Shown here: piece after piece, positions 36,233 to 45,703 of the stretch | How positions within the stretch are numbered: position 1 is the stretch's first letter | Layout of the letters: each line of letters begins with the position of its first letter | NCBI RefSeq assembly: GCF_002201535.1 | Contig: NZ_NIWW01000001.1 | Coordinates: 668,933 to 732,932, forward strand | Reading direction: 5' to 3' | DNA: 64,000 nucleotides | Origin: Lacimicrobium sp. SS2-24 | GTDB taxonomy: Bacteria > Pseudomonadota > Gammaproteobacteria > Enterobacterales > Alteromonadaceae | The notes under the pieces: model-generated | What the model was told of the DNA's origin: nothing | Database searches by the model: none | The model's input: only the letters and a program-made list of their open reading frames with translations | Made by a program: the position numbers and the translations under genes

Positions 36233-36590
36233 CAGGCTGCCCCTCTGTCACCGCGCGGATTTGCCCTTTGGCCTGATTCGGATGAAACTCCCCGAAAAAA
36301 TCGTATATGCCGGGTTCAAGGGGCCCGACATAGATGACGGTGCGGCGCCCCGGAAACAACACCTTTTCACGGTTTAAATCAAAACTGTCGAACTCTTCCG
36401 GCTCGGCATCCTGGTTTTCGATGACCAGACGAACTTTTTTGCCCGCTGGCACATCCACAACCTGCGGATAAAAGAGATGGTTTTTGAGGATCAGGGTATA
36501 TTCCGGCAACGCTGCCCGGGCTGTGTGACTCATCAGGCAGGCAAAGAGCATAAGGATATAGATCACCGCCGCGGCCTTGGGCTTAGTCAT
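36222..36590 (-). CDS. Periplasmic cupredoxin-like protein (FTR1 operon type)
   Basis: The 122-residue protein has a signal peptide (about residues 1-26) and a cupredoxin-like β-sandwich with PEEFDSFDLNREKVLFPGRR and YDFFGEFHPNQAKGQI, matching the proteins encoded beside FTR1-type permeases. The usual Cys of the copper site is replaced by aromatic residues (FFGEF); only His residues near NHLFYP and EFHP remain as possible ligands. The ATG at 36590 has GGAGG upstream; a GTG two codons earlier is less likely. It overlaps the kinase stop by eight bases. Confidence 0.82.
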   Translation of the reverse strand: MTKPKAAAVIYILMLFACLMSHTARAALPEYTLILKNHLFYPQVVDVPAGKKVRLVIENQDAEPEEFDSFDLNREKVLFPGRRTVIYVGPLEPGIYDFFGEFHPNQAKGQIRAVTEGQPDVD

Positions 36591-37917
36591 CTTCACCTCC
36601 CAAGGGAAAAACGACCCGCACCTGCAGTCCGCCGAGCGCCTCTGAGTGGCCGAGCGTGATACGCCCGTGATAAAGGTTTACCACATGCTCAACGATGGCC
36701 AGACCCAGGCCACACCCGGGGACCCCTGATTGATGGCGATCACCGCCCACCCGATAAAAACGATCGAAAACACGTGCATATTCTGCTTCGCTCAGTCCCG
36801 GTCCGGAGTCCGCTACAATCAGCTCCGTGCCTTCAGTGGTGGCACTGACCGTAATATCTATCTGGCTTTTCACCGGACTATATTTGTTGGCATTGGTGAG
36901 CAAATTTTGCAGCAGTAATCTCAAAGAAAATTCATCACCCGGCAACACTGCAGCTTGCCCATGTAAACTGATTTGTTGCTGTTTCTGCGCAATCTGGGGG
37001 TAGAGTTCGGTGATCACCTGCTGGCACAGTTTGTACAAGTCCACTTTTTTAAACTGAACACTAAAGTGTTCCGGATTGGTGCGATTGAGCATCAGGATCT
37101 GATCGACCACATGGCTCATTCGCTCCACACCTTGCTTGAGCAACAACAGGTTTTCCGGTGTATGCTCCAGCTCTTTTTCCAGATTGTGCAGGTTAATCTT
37201 CAGCACACTCAGTGGTGTACGCAATTCATGGGCCGCATCAGAGGCGAAACGACGTTCTCTTTCAAAACTTTGCTGCAAACGTTGTAACAGGCTGTTGATG
37301 GTTGCCACGACGGGCTTGAGCTCTTCCTGCTGATAAGTCAGGTGCAGCGGGCTGAGATCATCTGCCCGCTTAGTTTCAAGTTCTCCGGTGAGTTGTCTAA
37401 GCGGGCTGAGCCCCTGACGTACCGCCAATGAAATGAGCAGCGCCAGTAAGGGTAAACTCAATGCCAAGGGCATCAGTGTGGCCAGAATCATCTCTTCACT
37501 GAGTTCGATCCTATGATGGAGCGGCTGGGCCACCATCACCCAATAGCCCGTTGCAGGATAATATTGTGCCAAAACCTGCCACCTCTGACCTTGCAGGTTT
37601 TCCTCTCTCACCCCTGATGTGCGGGACGTCAGAGGCGCCGCTTGCAGACCAGACGTGGTCAGCAACAATCTGTCATGAAACCAGATCTGAAAAATAAACT
37701 CCCCGTCAGATGTCATCACGTTGGGCGCGTCGGGCAGTGCAGATTCCGTTGGCAATGGCAGGCCATTGAGGGCGTCAGCCACCGCCAGCAACTGACGGTC
37801 AAACAGTGTCGATGAAGCGCTCAGTGTATTGCGATAACTCTGGCTGGCAGCCAAAAAGATCACCAAAGTGATAACGGCCAGTAACACCAGCACCAGAAAC
37901 CGACGAACTGAACTCAT
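36583..37917 (-). CDS. QseC/PmrB-type sensor histidine kinase
   Basis: The 444-residue protein has a helix at about residues 8-27, a periplasmic domain of about 120 residues, a second helix at about 150-170, then HisKA (HELRTPLSVLKINLHNLE) and HATPase domains ending with GCGLGLAIVEHVV. This is the QseC/PmrB architecture. The signal is unknown; the PmrB iron motif ExxE is not clear in the periplasmic part. It overlaps the regulator gene as ATGA and the cupredoxin gene by eight bases. The operon context suggests metal or redox sensing. Confidence 0.88.
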   Translation of the reverse strand: MSSVRRFLVLVLLAVITLVIFLAASQSYRNTLSASSTLFDRQLLAVADALNGLPLPTESALPDAPNVMTSDGEFIFQIWFHDRLLLTTSGLQAAPLTSRTSGVREENLQGQRWQVLAQYYPATGYWVMVAQPLHHRIELSEEMILATLMPLALSLPLLALLISLAVRQGLSPLRQLTGELETKRADDLSPLHLTYQQEELKPVVATINSLLQRLQQSFERERRFASDAAHELRTPLSVLKINLHNLEKELEHTPENLLLLKQGVERMSHVVDQILMLNRTNPEHFSVQFKKVDLYKLCQQVITELYPQIAQKQQQISLHGQAAVLPGDEFSLRLLLQNLLTNANKYSPVKSQIDITVSATTEGTELIVADSGPGLSEAEYARVFDRFYRVGGDRHQSGVPGCGLGLAIVEHVVNLYHGRITLGHSEALGGLQVRVVFPLGGEDD

Positions 37918-38573
37918 GCCGGATTCACTGTATAACCCACCCCTCTGATGGTCTTGATGAAGTCCTGCGGCAACTTCTTGCGCAAATGATGTATGTGCAC
38001 CTCCACCGCATTACTGGCCACTTCATCGCCCCACTCATACAGTTTCTCTTCCAGTTGCTCTCTGGATTGTATGCGTCCGGCGTTTTCCATCATCACACGC
38101 AGCAACATGTATTCTCGGCGGGATAAGCTGATGGGCGTGCCTTTGAGGGTCACCTGGTGAGCACGGGTGTCCACACACACCTCACCAATGTGAACCAATG
38201 CCTGGGATGCGGTACCCAGCCGACGTGTGATGACGCGAATGCGGGCCAGTAGCTCGTCCATATCGAAGGGCTTGGCCAGATAATCATCGGCCCCCAGATC
38301 CAGTCCGGCAATTTTATCAGAGGTGCTGTCCCGGGCCGTTAGGACCAGAATGGGAATCGCATTTTTTTGCTGGCGAGCCCGCTTTAACACTTCGATTCCG
38401 TCCATATCCGGCAATCCTAAATCCAGAATAACCAGATCAGCACTGGCGGTTTCAATCGCCAGCAGCGCTTGCTTGCCACTTTTTAAGTGATCCACAGCAA
38501 AACCCTCTCGTCGCAACCCCTGTTGCAGCGCCCCGGCCAATTGCTGGTCATCCTCAACGAGCAATAAACGCAT
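37914..38573 (-). CDS. OmpR-family response regulator (QseB/PmrA-like)
   Basis: The 219-residue regulator has a receiver domain (phospho-acceptor Asp in LVILDLGLPDMDG near residue 51) and an OmpR winged-helix domain (HQVTLKGTPISLSRREYMLL, then NAVEVHIHHLRKKL). The sequence is closest in style to QseB and PmrA/BasR. A PmrA-type box lies 57-73 bases upstream, indicating autoregulation of the six-gene operon. Confidence 0.9.
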   Translation of the reverse strand: MRLLLVEDDQQLAGALQQGLRREGFAVDHLKSGKQALLAIETASADLVILDLGLPDMDGIEVLKRARQQKNAIPILVLTARDSTSDKIAGLDLGADDYLAKPFDMDELLARIRVITRRLGTASQALVHIGEVCVDTRAHQVTLKGTPISLSRREYMLLRVMMENAGRIQSREQLEEKLYEWGDEVASNAVEVHIHHLRKKLPQDFIKTIRGVGYTVNPA

Positions 38574-38629
38574 GTTTTGCCTCTTATTTATCAGATCTGG
38601 TGCATTGATAGTGTGAATACCACAATCGG

Positions 38630-38646
38630 CTTAAGATTGTCTTAAG
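38630..38646. promoter_or_regulatory. PmrA/BasR/QseB-type box
   Basis: CTTAAG-ATTGT-CTTAAG is an exact match to the PmrA box (YTTAAK-N5-YTTAAK) and reads equally on both strands. It sits 57 bases upstream of the response-regulator start. It predicts positive autoregulation of the operon. Confidence 0.75.
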
Positions 38647-38794
38647 ACAATGCTGAACTCAATATCAAAAGGTTAGTATAAACATCTATTACACCAGAGA
38701 TAGACAAACAAATTTTCACTCATCTGAGCGCTTTCAATTGTTGAACAGTGGAGTGTTAAGCAAAAGCGCTGTGACTTATTATGGCTTTTCGTGA

Positions 38795-39493
38795 TTAATG
38801 ATGCTCTGGCTTTTCTGTTGTTTTAGGTTGACTATCGGCGTTACTTTCGCTGTCTGTGTTGGCCTGCCAGGCATCGCCAATCAGCGAATCTTCTGAATCG
38901 TCTTCCTGTTCCCAGCTGTATTTTTTTTCCACAGGCTTTGGGTCTCTTCTGTAAAACAGGAATGCCGCCAGGGTGCCTGCTACAGCGCCAAAAAAGTGAT
39001 ACTCAAATGACACACCCTGCTCACGGGGGAAAATCGTCATGATCATGCTGCCATACAAAAAGGCGCCAATCATCATCAGTGCCACTGACACCTTGTCGCG
39101 GCGCACAATACTGCACACAAACAAATAAAAAAACAGCCCGTGCGTCAGACCGCTGGCACCAATGTGGGTGGCATCGCGGGCAAACAACCACACGCCCAGC
39201 CCTGACAGAGGCCAGATCATCAGTACTGCCAGCAGCCAGGAACGGGGATAACCATAGATTAAAAGGGAACCTAAAATCAGCAGCGGTAAGGTATTACTGA
39301 ACAGGTGTTGGTAAGAACCGTGAACCAGTGGCCCGCCGATAAGGCCAAGCAACCCCTCTTTGATACCTGGGGTGACACCAAGAAAGCCCAGTTCCAATCC
39401 GAAAAATGACTCGGAGAGTTTTATCCACCACAACAGGCAAACAAACGCCGTTGTTGCCAGGATGCTATTACGCAACCGTCTGCTCTGCTTCAT
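38795..39493 (-). CDS. Rhomboid-family intramembrane serine protease
   Basis: The 232-residue protein has six membrane helices, the catalytic motif HIGASGLTHG (Ser in GASG) in one helix and a later His in EYHFFGAVAG, as in rhomboid proteases. HGSYQHLFSNTLPLLILG contains the oxyanion-side His and Asn. The C-terminal ~60 residues are acidic, low in complexity and cytoplasmic. It cleaves membrane proteins within the bilayer; the substrate is unknown. AAAGGAAAG precedes the ATG. Confidence 0.87.
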   Translation of the reverse strand: MKQSRRLRNSILATTAFVCLLWWIKLSESFFGLELGFLGVTPGIKEGLLGLIGGPLVHGSYQHLFSNTLPLLILGSLLIYGYPRSWLLAVLMIWPLSGLGVWLFARDATHIGASGLTHGLFFYLFVCSIVRRDKVSVALMMIGAFLYGSMIMTIFPREQGVSFEYHFFGAVAGTLAAFLFYRRDPKPVEKKYSWEQEDDSEDSLIGDAWQANTDSESNADSQPKTTEKPEHH

Positions 39494-39796
39494 TCTGCTT
39501 TCCTTTCTACCCTTTCCATAGTGATGGGGACTAAAACGCTAAAACACAGGAAAAGGTACAAATTTTTTCAGAATGGCGGATCCGGTGTTGTTTTCTATAA
39601 CTCAGGATCAGCAATGCTGCCCTCAATCTCAACCAGACTGAACTCAGTGACAACAAAGAAGCCGAAGGGCATGTGCATCTATCTCTGTCAATCTTACACA
39701 GCTTCTTTATCTGTCTGTCTCGCTGATCCATTTCTATCCCCACTGGCCTTCAATTTTACAAAATGTAAATTTATACCGTCTTTATATCAAGCTTAC

Positions 39797-39828
39797 TTGA
39801 CATACAATTCAAGCCCGTCCATTATACG
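39797..39828 (+). promoter_or_regulatory. Promoter of the membrane protein/XRE operon
   Basis: A perfect -35 TTGACA at 39797-39802 is followed by weak -10 candidates (CATTAT at 17-base spacing or TATACG at 20). Transcription would start near 39832, inside the palindrome. Confidence 0.5.
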
Positions 39829-39831
39829 CAA

Positions 39832-39851
39832 AAGTAAAGCATATTTTACTT
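39832..39851. promoter_or_regulatory. Likely operator of the XRE regulator
   Basis: AAGTAAA-N6-TTTACTT is a perfect inverted repeat directly downstream of the promoter and 22 bases before the start codon, a natural place for autorepression by the small HTH protein encoded in the operon. Confidence 0.5.
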
Positions 39852-39872
39852 ATTGACAAAGGAGCAAGACAA

Positions 39873-40280
39873 ATGCAAGGCGAACATTTACACAAGCGTT
39901 ATAAAAATACCACCCGTTCACTCGCTATCTGGACTATAGGATGGTTGTTATCTTTGGCAGTGGCGCAATTTGGGCCCTTAATGATCTGGTCTGAAATGCC
40001 CTTCCTGACCATTTTAGCAATGCTCATCAATCTGTTTTTTGGCGTTAAAATGCTGCTGGCGAATCGCAATCATCTGCTGAATCAGGATGAGCTGCAGCGA
40101 AAAATCCAGCTTGATGCCATGGCCGTCACATTGGGTGCCGGACTCATTATCGGCATATTGTACGATGTTGCTTCAAACACGGGGCTGATCAATGCTGATG
40201 CGCAAATCTCACACCTGGTTATTTTCATGGGTCTGACCTACATCGGAGCTATTGTTTTAGGGCAGCGCAAATACCAATGA
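39873..40280 (+). CDS. Four-helix membrane protein paired with an XRE regulator
   Basis: The 135-residue protein has four hydrophobic helices (about residues 17-36, 41-62, 87-108 and 114-131) and a charged middle loop (NRNHLLNQDELQRKIQLDA). I do not know a function. Pairs of a small membrane protein and a short XRE-type regulator with a four-base overlap, as here, are common in bacteria. AAGGAG precedes the ATG. Confidence 0.75.
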   Translation: MQGEHLHKRYKNTTRSLAIWTIGWLLSLAVAQFGPLMIWSEMPFLTILAMLINLFFGVKMLLANRNHLLNQDELQRKIQLDAMAVTLGAGLIIGILYDVASNTGLINADAQISHLVIFMGLTYIGAIVLGQRKYQ

Positions 40281-40471
40281 AGAATAAACTTAAAGTACTG
40301 CGGGCAGAGCGCGACTGGACACAAGCCGATCTGGCAAAGGCACTGGATGTCTCGCGCCAGACAATCAATGCGATCGAAAAAGGCAAGTTTGATCCCAGTC
40401 TTCCCCTGGCCTTTAAAGCGGCTCGGCTATTTAATCTGCCCATCGAAGACATCTTTCAGGATCAGCCCTGA
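40277..40471 (+). CDS. Small XRE-family HTH regulator
   Basis: The 64-residue protein is little more than one HTH domain: KVLRAERDWTQADLAKALDV, then SRQTINAIEKGKFDPSLPLA. It resembles YozG-type mini regulators. It overlaps the membrane protein gene by ATGA and is followed by a terminator. It probably represses its own operon through the palindrome at 39832-39851. Confidence 0.87.
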   Translation: MKNKLKVLRAERDWTQADLAKALDVSRQTINAIEKGKFDPSLPLAFKAARLFNLPIEDIFQDQP

Positions 40472-40480
40472 ACGCAAATA

Positions 40481-40508
40481 AAAAAGCGGCAATCACTGCC
40501 GCTTTTTT
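40481..40508. terminator. Bidirectional terminator
   Basis: AGCGGCA and TGCCGCT form a stem with a 5-base loop, flanked by A-run and T-run, so it works in both directions, for the XRE gene (+) and the molybdenum hydroxylase operon (-). Confidence 0.9.
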
Positions 40509-40527
40509 GTCTTCCATTTAATCTGCT

Positions 40528-42774
40528 TCACACCTCAAGATGCTTGTTCACCGGTAAGTCACGAATACGTTTTCCACTGGCGCGGAAAATCGCATTGGCA
40601 AGACTCGCCGCCACTGGCGGTACACCCGGCTCACCCACCCCGCCCGGAGGTGCATCACTGTCTACGATATATACCTTGATAGGCGGTGACTGGTGCATCC
40701 GCAAAATCGGATAATCATGAAAGTTTGATTGCTGCACCTTGCCTTCCTTGACGGTAATTTCGCCATTCATGGCCAGTGACAGACCAAAGATCATAGACCC
40801 TTCCATCTGCGACCGCACCCGGTCAGGATTGACCACGGTTCCGGCATCTATAGCACAATGCATTTCCAGTACCTTGAGTTTGCCGTCTTTGACCCGGACC
40901 CTGGTGGCCACGGCGGTATAACTGACGAAGCTGCGATGAACACTGATCCCCCAGGCCTCATTGGCCGCGGTTTTATTCTCTACACCGGCTTTGTCTGCCA
41001 CCAGGTTAAGTACGTTTTTCAGACGTGCCGTATCAATGGGGAAGGTGTCTTTCGGGTCGCCGTAATTACCATACTTAAACCCCTCCGGCTCTGGATCCAC
41101 ATGGCGGTCGCTGCCGAGCAATTCCAGCCAGACTTGCCGGGGTTCGCGGTCCAGCTTATGAGCCAGTTCATCCACGAAGGAGCCAATGGCAAACCCGTGC
41201 TGAATATTACTCACCGAGCGCACCCACCCTATGCGTATATGTCCCTCTGCGGTTTGTGTTTCACAGGACAGATTATCCAGAGCAAAAGGCAGGTCGCCAA
41301 AGCCCAGAGATAGCTCACCATCAGAGGGCGAGTCAGTTGTGCCGGTAAAAGTCCAGCTGATACTGGGAAACGCCGTGCGCTGCAACCAGCTGGTGACCCG
41401 GCCGGTATCATCCATACCCGCCTCATAATACTGGGCACTGATAGCGTGATAATAGCCCTGCTGGATTTCATCTTCGCGGCTCCAGGTGACTTTCACCGGT
41501 TTGCCCGTTTGTTTAGCCAGCAATGCCGCTTCTACCGAAAAGTCAGGCTTGGACTTACGACCAAAGCCACCTCCCAGCAGCGTCACATGCACTTTGACCT
41601 GGTCTTTTTCCAGCCCAAGAATCTGCGCGACAGTACTCTGCGTGCTCTGAGGTGTCTGAGTACAGGCCCAGATTTCCATCAGCCCGTCTTTGAACACCGC
41701 GGTGGCTGCGGGTGGTTCCATCGGTGCATGAATAAGGTATGGCAAGGTGTAAGTGGCTGAATGGGTATGCACCGCATTCATCATGCCGCTGTACGCATCA
41801 CCGATGGAGCGAATCACCTTACCCTGATTTTTAACTCGCTGTTTGAGCGTATTCAGATAACTCTCAGAATCGTGCTGGGCGTGTTCACTGTCTGTCCAGC
41901 TGATCTTGAGTTGCTTACGCCCTTGCATTGCTGCCCAGGTATTGCTTGCCAGCACGGCTACTCCGGCCAGGGGTTTGAAGGCCGCAGGCAGACTAAATTC
42001 TGGCATGGTAATCACATCAACAACATTGTTCACTGCACGGGCGTCTTTATCATCCAAGCTTTTCACGTTCGCGCCCAGTACCGGTGCACGCTGAATGCTT
42101 GCATACAGCATTCCCGGCAAATGCACGTCAATGCCATATTCTGTATTGCCGCTGAGAATGTCCTGCATGTCCACAATGGGCACGTCTTTGCCGATGTAGT
42201 TAAAATCGGCTTTGGATTTGTACACCAGCGACGTCGACTCAGGTGGTGTCAGCGCCGCGGCTTTTTCTGCCAGTTCGGCAAACCTCAGGCTGCGCTCAGA
42301 ACCACGGTGCCACACCTGATGGGCTTTGGCATAAACCTCATCAACCGGCACCTGCCAATGCTCGGCGGCAGCCTGTTCCAGCATGGTACGGGCCATGGCG
42401 CCCATTTCCAGCATGGTCTGATAAAAATGTCTGACCGACCGCGATCCGTCTGTGTTCTGGCTACCATAGGCTTCGTTGGCAAGGCCCTGCACAACATTGA
42501 CTTTGCTCCAGTCGGCCATCAACTCATCGGCGACCACCTGAGGCAGACCGGTTCGGATCCCCTGCCCCATTTCCGAACGGTGACAAATAATATGCACTCT
42601 GTCATCGCTGCCAATACTGACAAACAGATTCATCTCATTGACTCTGTCTCCGGGGTTGGATTCGGCCCAGGCGGGCGACCAGCCCGGCATCACCGTTCCC
42701 AGTACCAATGCACCACTGCCGATTCCCGCTACCTTGAGAAAATGCCTGCGGGAGGTATTCATAATCTGGCTCAT
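40528..42774 (-). CDS. Xanthine-dehydrogenase-family molybdenum-binding subunit
   Basis: The 748-residue protein starts with a twin-arginine signal (SRRHFLK at residues 8-14, then a hydrophobic stretch to about 37). It continues with the aldehyde-oxidase/isoquinoline-1-oxidoreductase fold ([36 protein letters not shown]). The last motif includes the catalytic Glu region. It forms a complex with the [2Fe-2S] subunit from the next upstream gene and is exported folded by Tat. No FAD subunit is present, which fits the IorAB type with a cytochrome as acceptor. The substrate (an aldehyde or N-heterocycle) is unknown. GGGGAGG precedes the ATG, and a four-base overlap couples the two subunits. Confidence 0.88.
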   Translation of the reverse strand: MSQIMNTSRRHFLKVAGIGSGALVLGTVMPGWSPAWAESNPGDRVNEMNLFVSIGSDDRVHIICHRSEMGQGIRTGLPQVVADELMADWSKVNVVQGLANEAYGSQNTDGSRSVRHFYQTMLEMGAMARTMLEQAAAEHWQVPVDEVYAKAHQVWHRGSERSLRFAELAEKAAALTPPESTSLVYKSKADFNYIGKDVPIVDMQDILSGNTEYGIDVHLPGMLYASIQRAPVLGANVKSLDDKDARAVNNVVDVITMPEFSLPAAFKPLAGVAVLASNTWAAMQGRKQLKISWTDSEHAQHDSESYLNTLKQRVKNQGKVIRSIGDAYSGMMNAVHTHSATYTLPYLIHAPMEPPAATAVFKDGLMEIWACTQTPQSTQSTVAQILGLEKDQVKVHVTLLGGGFGRKSKPDFSVEAALLAKQTGKPVKVTWSREDEIQQGYYHAISAQYYEAGMDDTGRVTSWLQRTAFPSISWTFTGTTDSPSDGELSLGFGDLPFALDNLSCETQTAEGHIRIGWVRSVSNIQHGFAIGSFVDELAHKLDREPRQVWLELLGSDRHVDPEPEGFKYGNYGDPKDTFPIDTARLKNVLNLVADKAGVENKTAANEAWGISVHRSFVSYTAVATRVRVKDGKLKVLEMHCAIDAGTVVNPDRVRSQMEGSMIFGLSLAMNGEITVKEGKVQQSNFHDYPILRMHQSPPIKVYIVDSDAPPGGVGEPGVPPVAASLANAIFRASGKRIRDLPVNKHLEV

Positions 42775-43235
42775 GCTTTCCTCCCCAATTTATCGGCGGC
42801 GCTTTTAATGGCCGCTTTGATGCGGGGATAGGTGCCGCAGCGGCACAGATTGCCCTGCATATATTCATCTATCGCGGCGTCGTCGGGCTGAGGATTGCTG
42901 TTTAACAGCGCCACCGCACTCATGATCTGACCAGACTGACAATAGCCACATTGCGGCACATTGTGTTCACGCCAGGCCTCTTGCACCGGGTGGGAGACAT
43001 CGTCCGATAAGCCCTCTATGGTACTGACTGCCTTACCTTTTGCCGCCGACAGCGGCGTGGTACATGAGCGAATAGGCTGGCCGTCAATATGTATGGTACA
43101 TGCACCACACATGGCCATACCACAGCCATATTTTGTGCCCGTCATGCCGAGCACATCGCGCAGCACCCAGAGCAATGGCATATCGGCATCGGCCTCAACC
43201 TTCTGGGCCTTACCGTTTAGGGTAAACTCAATCAT
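42771..43235 (-). CDS. [2Fe-2S] subunit of the molybdenum hydroxylase
   Basis: The 154-residue protein has a plant-type ferredoxin domain ([17 protein letters not shown] with the four-Cys pattern) and the C-terminal [2Fe-2S]-binding domain ([11 protein letters not shown] and [12 protein letters not shown]). No signal peptide is present, so it must hitch-hike through Tat with the large subunit. Its start overlaps the mocA stop by eight bases. Confidence 0.92.
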   Translation of the reverse strand: MIEFTLNGKAQKVEADADMPLLWVLRDVLGMTGTKYGCGMAMCGACTIHIDGQPIRSCTTPLSAAKGKAVSTIEGLSDDVSHPVQEAWREHNVPQCGYCQSGQIMSAVALLNSNPQPDDAAIDEYMQGNLCRCGTYPRIKAAIKSAADKLGRKA

Positions 43236-43830
43236 GTCTCTCCCCTTTATCCTGGTGGATTATCAAGTCCTGTTGTGTATCGATATCAATTGCCGCAGCA
43301 GGCATCGCAACGGGTTGCACCAGCTCTGCGCTACCCTGCAACAGCGCCCGGGCCCCTTTGTCCCCCTGCAACTGCATCAATTGGCTGAATTGTGTTCTGC
43401 AAAAGATAGCAGGTACGCCCAGACTGTGCTGATAATATGCGGCAGTCATCGCCCCGGGATGCTCATCAGCGCAGCACAGTAAACGCATATAATCTTCGGG
43501 CCCCAGGGCCACCTGGTCGGCCAGGCAAATCATCACCCGCTCTACCTCTGGTGAAAGTTGGCTCAGCGCAAACCTGAGACTGTGTGCCAGGCCCTTCTCC
43601 CAGTCCTCAGCCACACAGATTCGAATATGCCTGAACTCGTCGTAGCCTTTGACAACCTCTTCAATGGGCTGCCAGTTTGCGCCTAACACCACATAGTAAT
43701 GCTGCAAACCGGGCGGCAAATTTGCCAGCCCATGACAGATCATGGGCTGGCCCCTAAATTGCGCCAATTGTTTGCTGCCACCGAAACGCTGACTTTGACC
43801 GGCCGCCAGCATCACTACCGCCGTGTTCAC
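43228..43830 (-). CDS. mocA: Molybdenum cofactor cytidylyltransferase (MocA-like)
   Basis: The 200-residue protein has the nucleotidyltransferase start [18 protein letters not shown] (G-rich CTP site) and [17 protein letters not shown]. It makes molybdopterin cytosine dinucleotide, the cofactor form used by this enzyme family. It starts with a GTG that overlaps the xdhC stop as GTGA. Confidence 0.85.
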   Translation of the reverse strand: MNTAVVMLAAGQSQRFGGSKQLAQFRGQPMICHGLANLPPGLQHYYVVLGANWQPIEEVVKGYDEFRHIRICVAEDWEKGLAHSLRFALSQLSPEVERVMICLADQVALGPEDYMRLLCCADEHPGAMTAAYYQHSLGVPAIFCRTQFSQLMQLQGDKGARALLQGSAELVQPVAMPAAAIDIDTQQDLIIHQDKGERHD

Positions 43831-44870
43831 CCTATTTCCCTCAGATGCCCGTCTTCGGCGGCCAGATTCAGAGAAATCGACTGTCCGTCGGCTCCTTCCA
43901 GTGCCGCATGCATCTCAGCGAGTATGGCTAGGGCAATGGATTCCGGCAGCTCTCCGCCTAGTCGCAAGCCCACCGGGCTTGCCAGCGGCGCCGAAAAGTC
44001 AGACGCCAAAAGACCTGCCTGGCGCAGCACTTTTTGCGTGCGATGCTGCGGCCCCAGTAAGCCCAGATAACGTACAGGAGCCGATTTCAGCAAGGTTAGC
44101 GCCTGGGCATCCAGACTCATATTGTGGGTCATTACCACCGCCCCATCGATATGCTGTAACCAGGCTGCACCGGTAAGCTCAGAAAACGCATCCCGGATCA
44201 CCGTCGCACCATCGAAAAAGCCATCACGGGCATTGGCGGGCCGCGGATCCAACAGCAATGTATGCCAGCCTAATTGCCGGGCCATCGCCACCACGGGTAT
44301 GGCATCCTGGCCGCCCCCAAATACTGCCAGTGTAGGAGCAGGCCTGATTCGCTGAACCAGTGCCGTGTTTCCATCCATCTCCAGCTGACGAGCCCTGGCG
44401 GAAACAGGCAGGAGTCGGTCGAGATCCTGCTGGTTCAGCCACTGGTTTTGTGGTTCCCCTTTGATGAGGTATTGCACATAGCCACAACAGTCATGTTGTT
44501 CAAGGGCCGTGAGCACCTGATCCAGCTTTAGATAATGATTCTCTTTACTGACGGGTTGCAGCAGGATCTCCACCATTCCCCCGCACCCCAGCCCAAGTTG
44601 CCAGGCAAGATCTTCTTCTTCACGCATATCGTAGCGAACGGTGCGATTATGACCGTCAAGCCAGCAGCGTCTGGCCTGGCGCATAATGTCCGCCTCAAGA
44701 CACCCTCCGCTGAGCAGCCCGCGATATTGTCCCAGACTGTTGATCAGCATCATGGCACCGGCTTTGCGATATGCAGAGCCCTCTGTCGCAACGATAGTGG
44801 CCAGCACCCACTGCAAAGCATCTTTTTGGTCATGCCAGTAAGCCAGCAGGTGTTGTAACAGATTCGCCAT
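43827..44870 (-). CDS. xdhC: XdhC-family molybdenum-enzyme maturation factor
   Basis: The 347-residue protein has the XdhC/CoxI features LLSGGCLEADI and LGLGCGGMVEILLQP, and a Rossmann-like C-terminal domain (TLAVFGGGQDAIPVV, VMTHNMSLD, LGLLGPQHR, LRLGGELPESIALAILAE). It binds the molybdenum cofactor and helps sulfurate and insert it. First gene of a four-gene overlapping operon that makes and matures one enzyme. Confidence 0.87.
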   Translation of the reverse strand: MANLLQHLLAYWHDQKDALQWVLATIVATEGSAYRKAGAMMLINSLGQYRGLLSGGCLEADIMRQARRCWLDGHNRTVRYDMREEEDLAWQLGLGCGGMVEILLQPVSKENHYLKLDQVLTALEQHDCCGYVQYLIKGEPQNQWLNQQDLDRLLPVSARARQLEMDGNTALVQRIRPAPTLAVFGGGQDAIPVVAMARQLGWHTLLLDPRPANARDGFFDGATVIRDAFSELTGAAWLQHIDGAVVMTHNMSLDAQALTLLKSAPVRYLGLLGPQHRTQKVLRQAGLLASDFSAPLASPVGLRLGGELPESIALAILAEMHAALEGADGQSISLNLAAEDGHLREIG

Positions 44871-44986
44871 AGCTGCTCTTAATCCTCAGGTATGTGCCGG
44901 AGAAATCCCTCGGGGCACTAAAACATTAAACGCCCCGCACCACCACCAACGCAGGATAAACTGACGTAATTTCAGGCTGAGCATAC

Positions 44987-45520
44987 TCAGCTCTGGTTCT
45001 CCACCAGGGTTTTTAGATTCTCAAGGCCGGTTTCAAAGTCCGGTCCAATCATCGAATCCATCATCAGTGCCATATAGTGCATTAGGGGGTTCGCGCCCAC
45101 ATCGCCGTAGTCCAGCCACACCACTTTGGTACCGGTGTCATGGGAGGTCAGCACAAATTCCCCCGTACTGCCCATTTCATAATCCGGGAAATACAGACTA
45201 TAAACCAGTCGCTTTGGCGGCTCGGTCGCAATAATTTCCATCTGACCACTGCCTTCCGTATCACTTTGCCAGATAGAACGCATTCCCAGCCCCTGATCCG
45301 GCCCCTCGTAGCGAACTTTCATATCAGGGTCACGTTTAAACCATACGCCCCAATCCTGCCAACTGCGTAAATTATTCAGCCTGGTGTAGACCTCAGCCGG
45401 CGTAGCCTCAATCAGAATATCCCGTTGCACTTTAAATTCTGACGGTAAAACGAATCCCACACCCACTAATAAGAGCAGTAAAAGTAATACCGCAGAAACC
45501 GTTTTCTTGAGCATATTCAT
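44987..45520 (-). CDS. SRPBCC-family (START-like) protein with N-terminal anchor
   Basis: The 177-residue protein has a membrane helix at about residues 8-26 and a polyketide-cyclase/SRPBCC-type domain beginning KVQRDILIEATPAEVYTRLNNLRSW. Such proteins bind small hydrophobic ligands. It faces the periplasm or is a lipid-anchored-like domain. It lies 116 bases before xdhC on the same strand; a functional link is not obvious. Confidence 0.8.
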   Translation of the reverse strand: MNMLKKTVSAVLLLLLLLVGVGFVLPSEFKVQRDILIEATPAEVYTRLNNLRSWQDWGVWFKRDPDMKVRYEGPDQGLGMRSIWQSDTEGSGQMEIIATEPPKRLVYSLYFPDYEMGSTGEFVLTSHDTGTKVVWLDYGDVGANPLMHYMALMMDSMIGPDFETGLENLKTLVENQS

Positions 45521-45703
45521 CAGATTGTCCTTTTATGTTGCAGTCTGCTTCACTAACATACTATTAACATGTGAAGACGCCAATCATTTTGATTTGAGGC
45601 GCTTTATTGGCAGCTTTATCGCATCACACTTGCACAAGCCCCTGACACTGACTTAGGTTGATGTCACCTTGATACTGAATCCACATTCCTGACAGGAACC
45701 ATT

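Larger units (their letters stand above)
39494..39872. other. Intergenic region with the promoter of the XRE operon
   Basis: These 379 bases separate the rhomboid gene from the rightward membrane/XRE pair. They carry the promoter at 39797-39828 and the palindrome at 39832-39851. Open frames here overlap on both strands and resemble no family. Confidence 0.55.

Noticed and set aside
41761-42831. 356-codon rightward frame inside the molybdenum subunit gene
   Set aside because: It is antisense to a gene with clear family motifs, and its product has no resemblance to a known protein. Long shadow frames are common in such sequence.
44893-44936. GGGGC/GCCCC hairpin between the SRPBCC gene and xdhC
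   Set aside because: The stem is only five to six base pairs with a long loop and no T-tract, so it is not a supported terminator.
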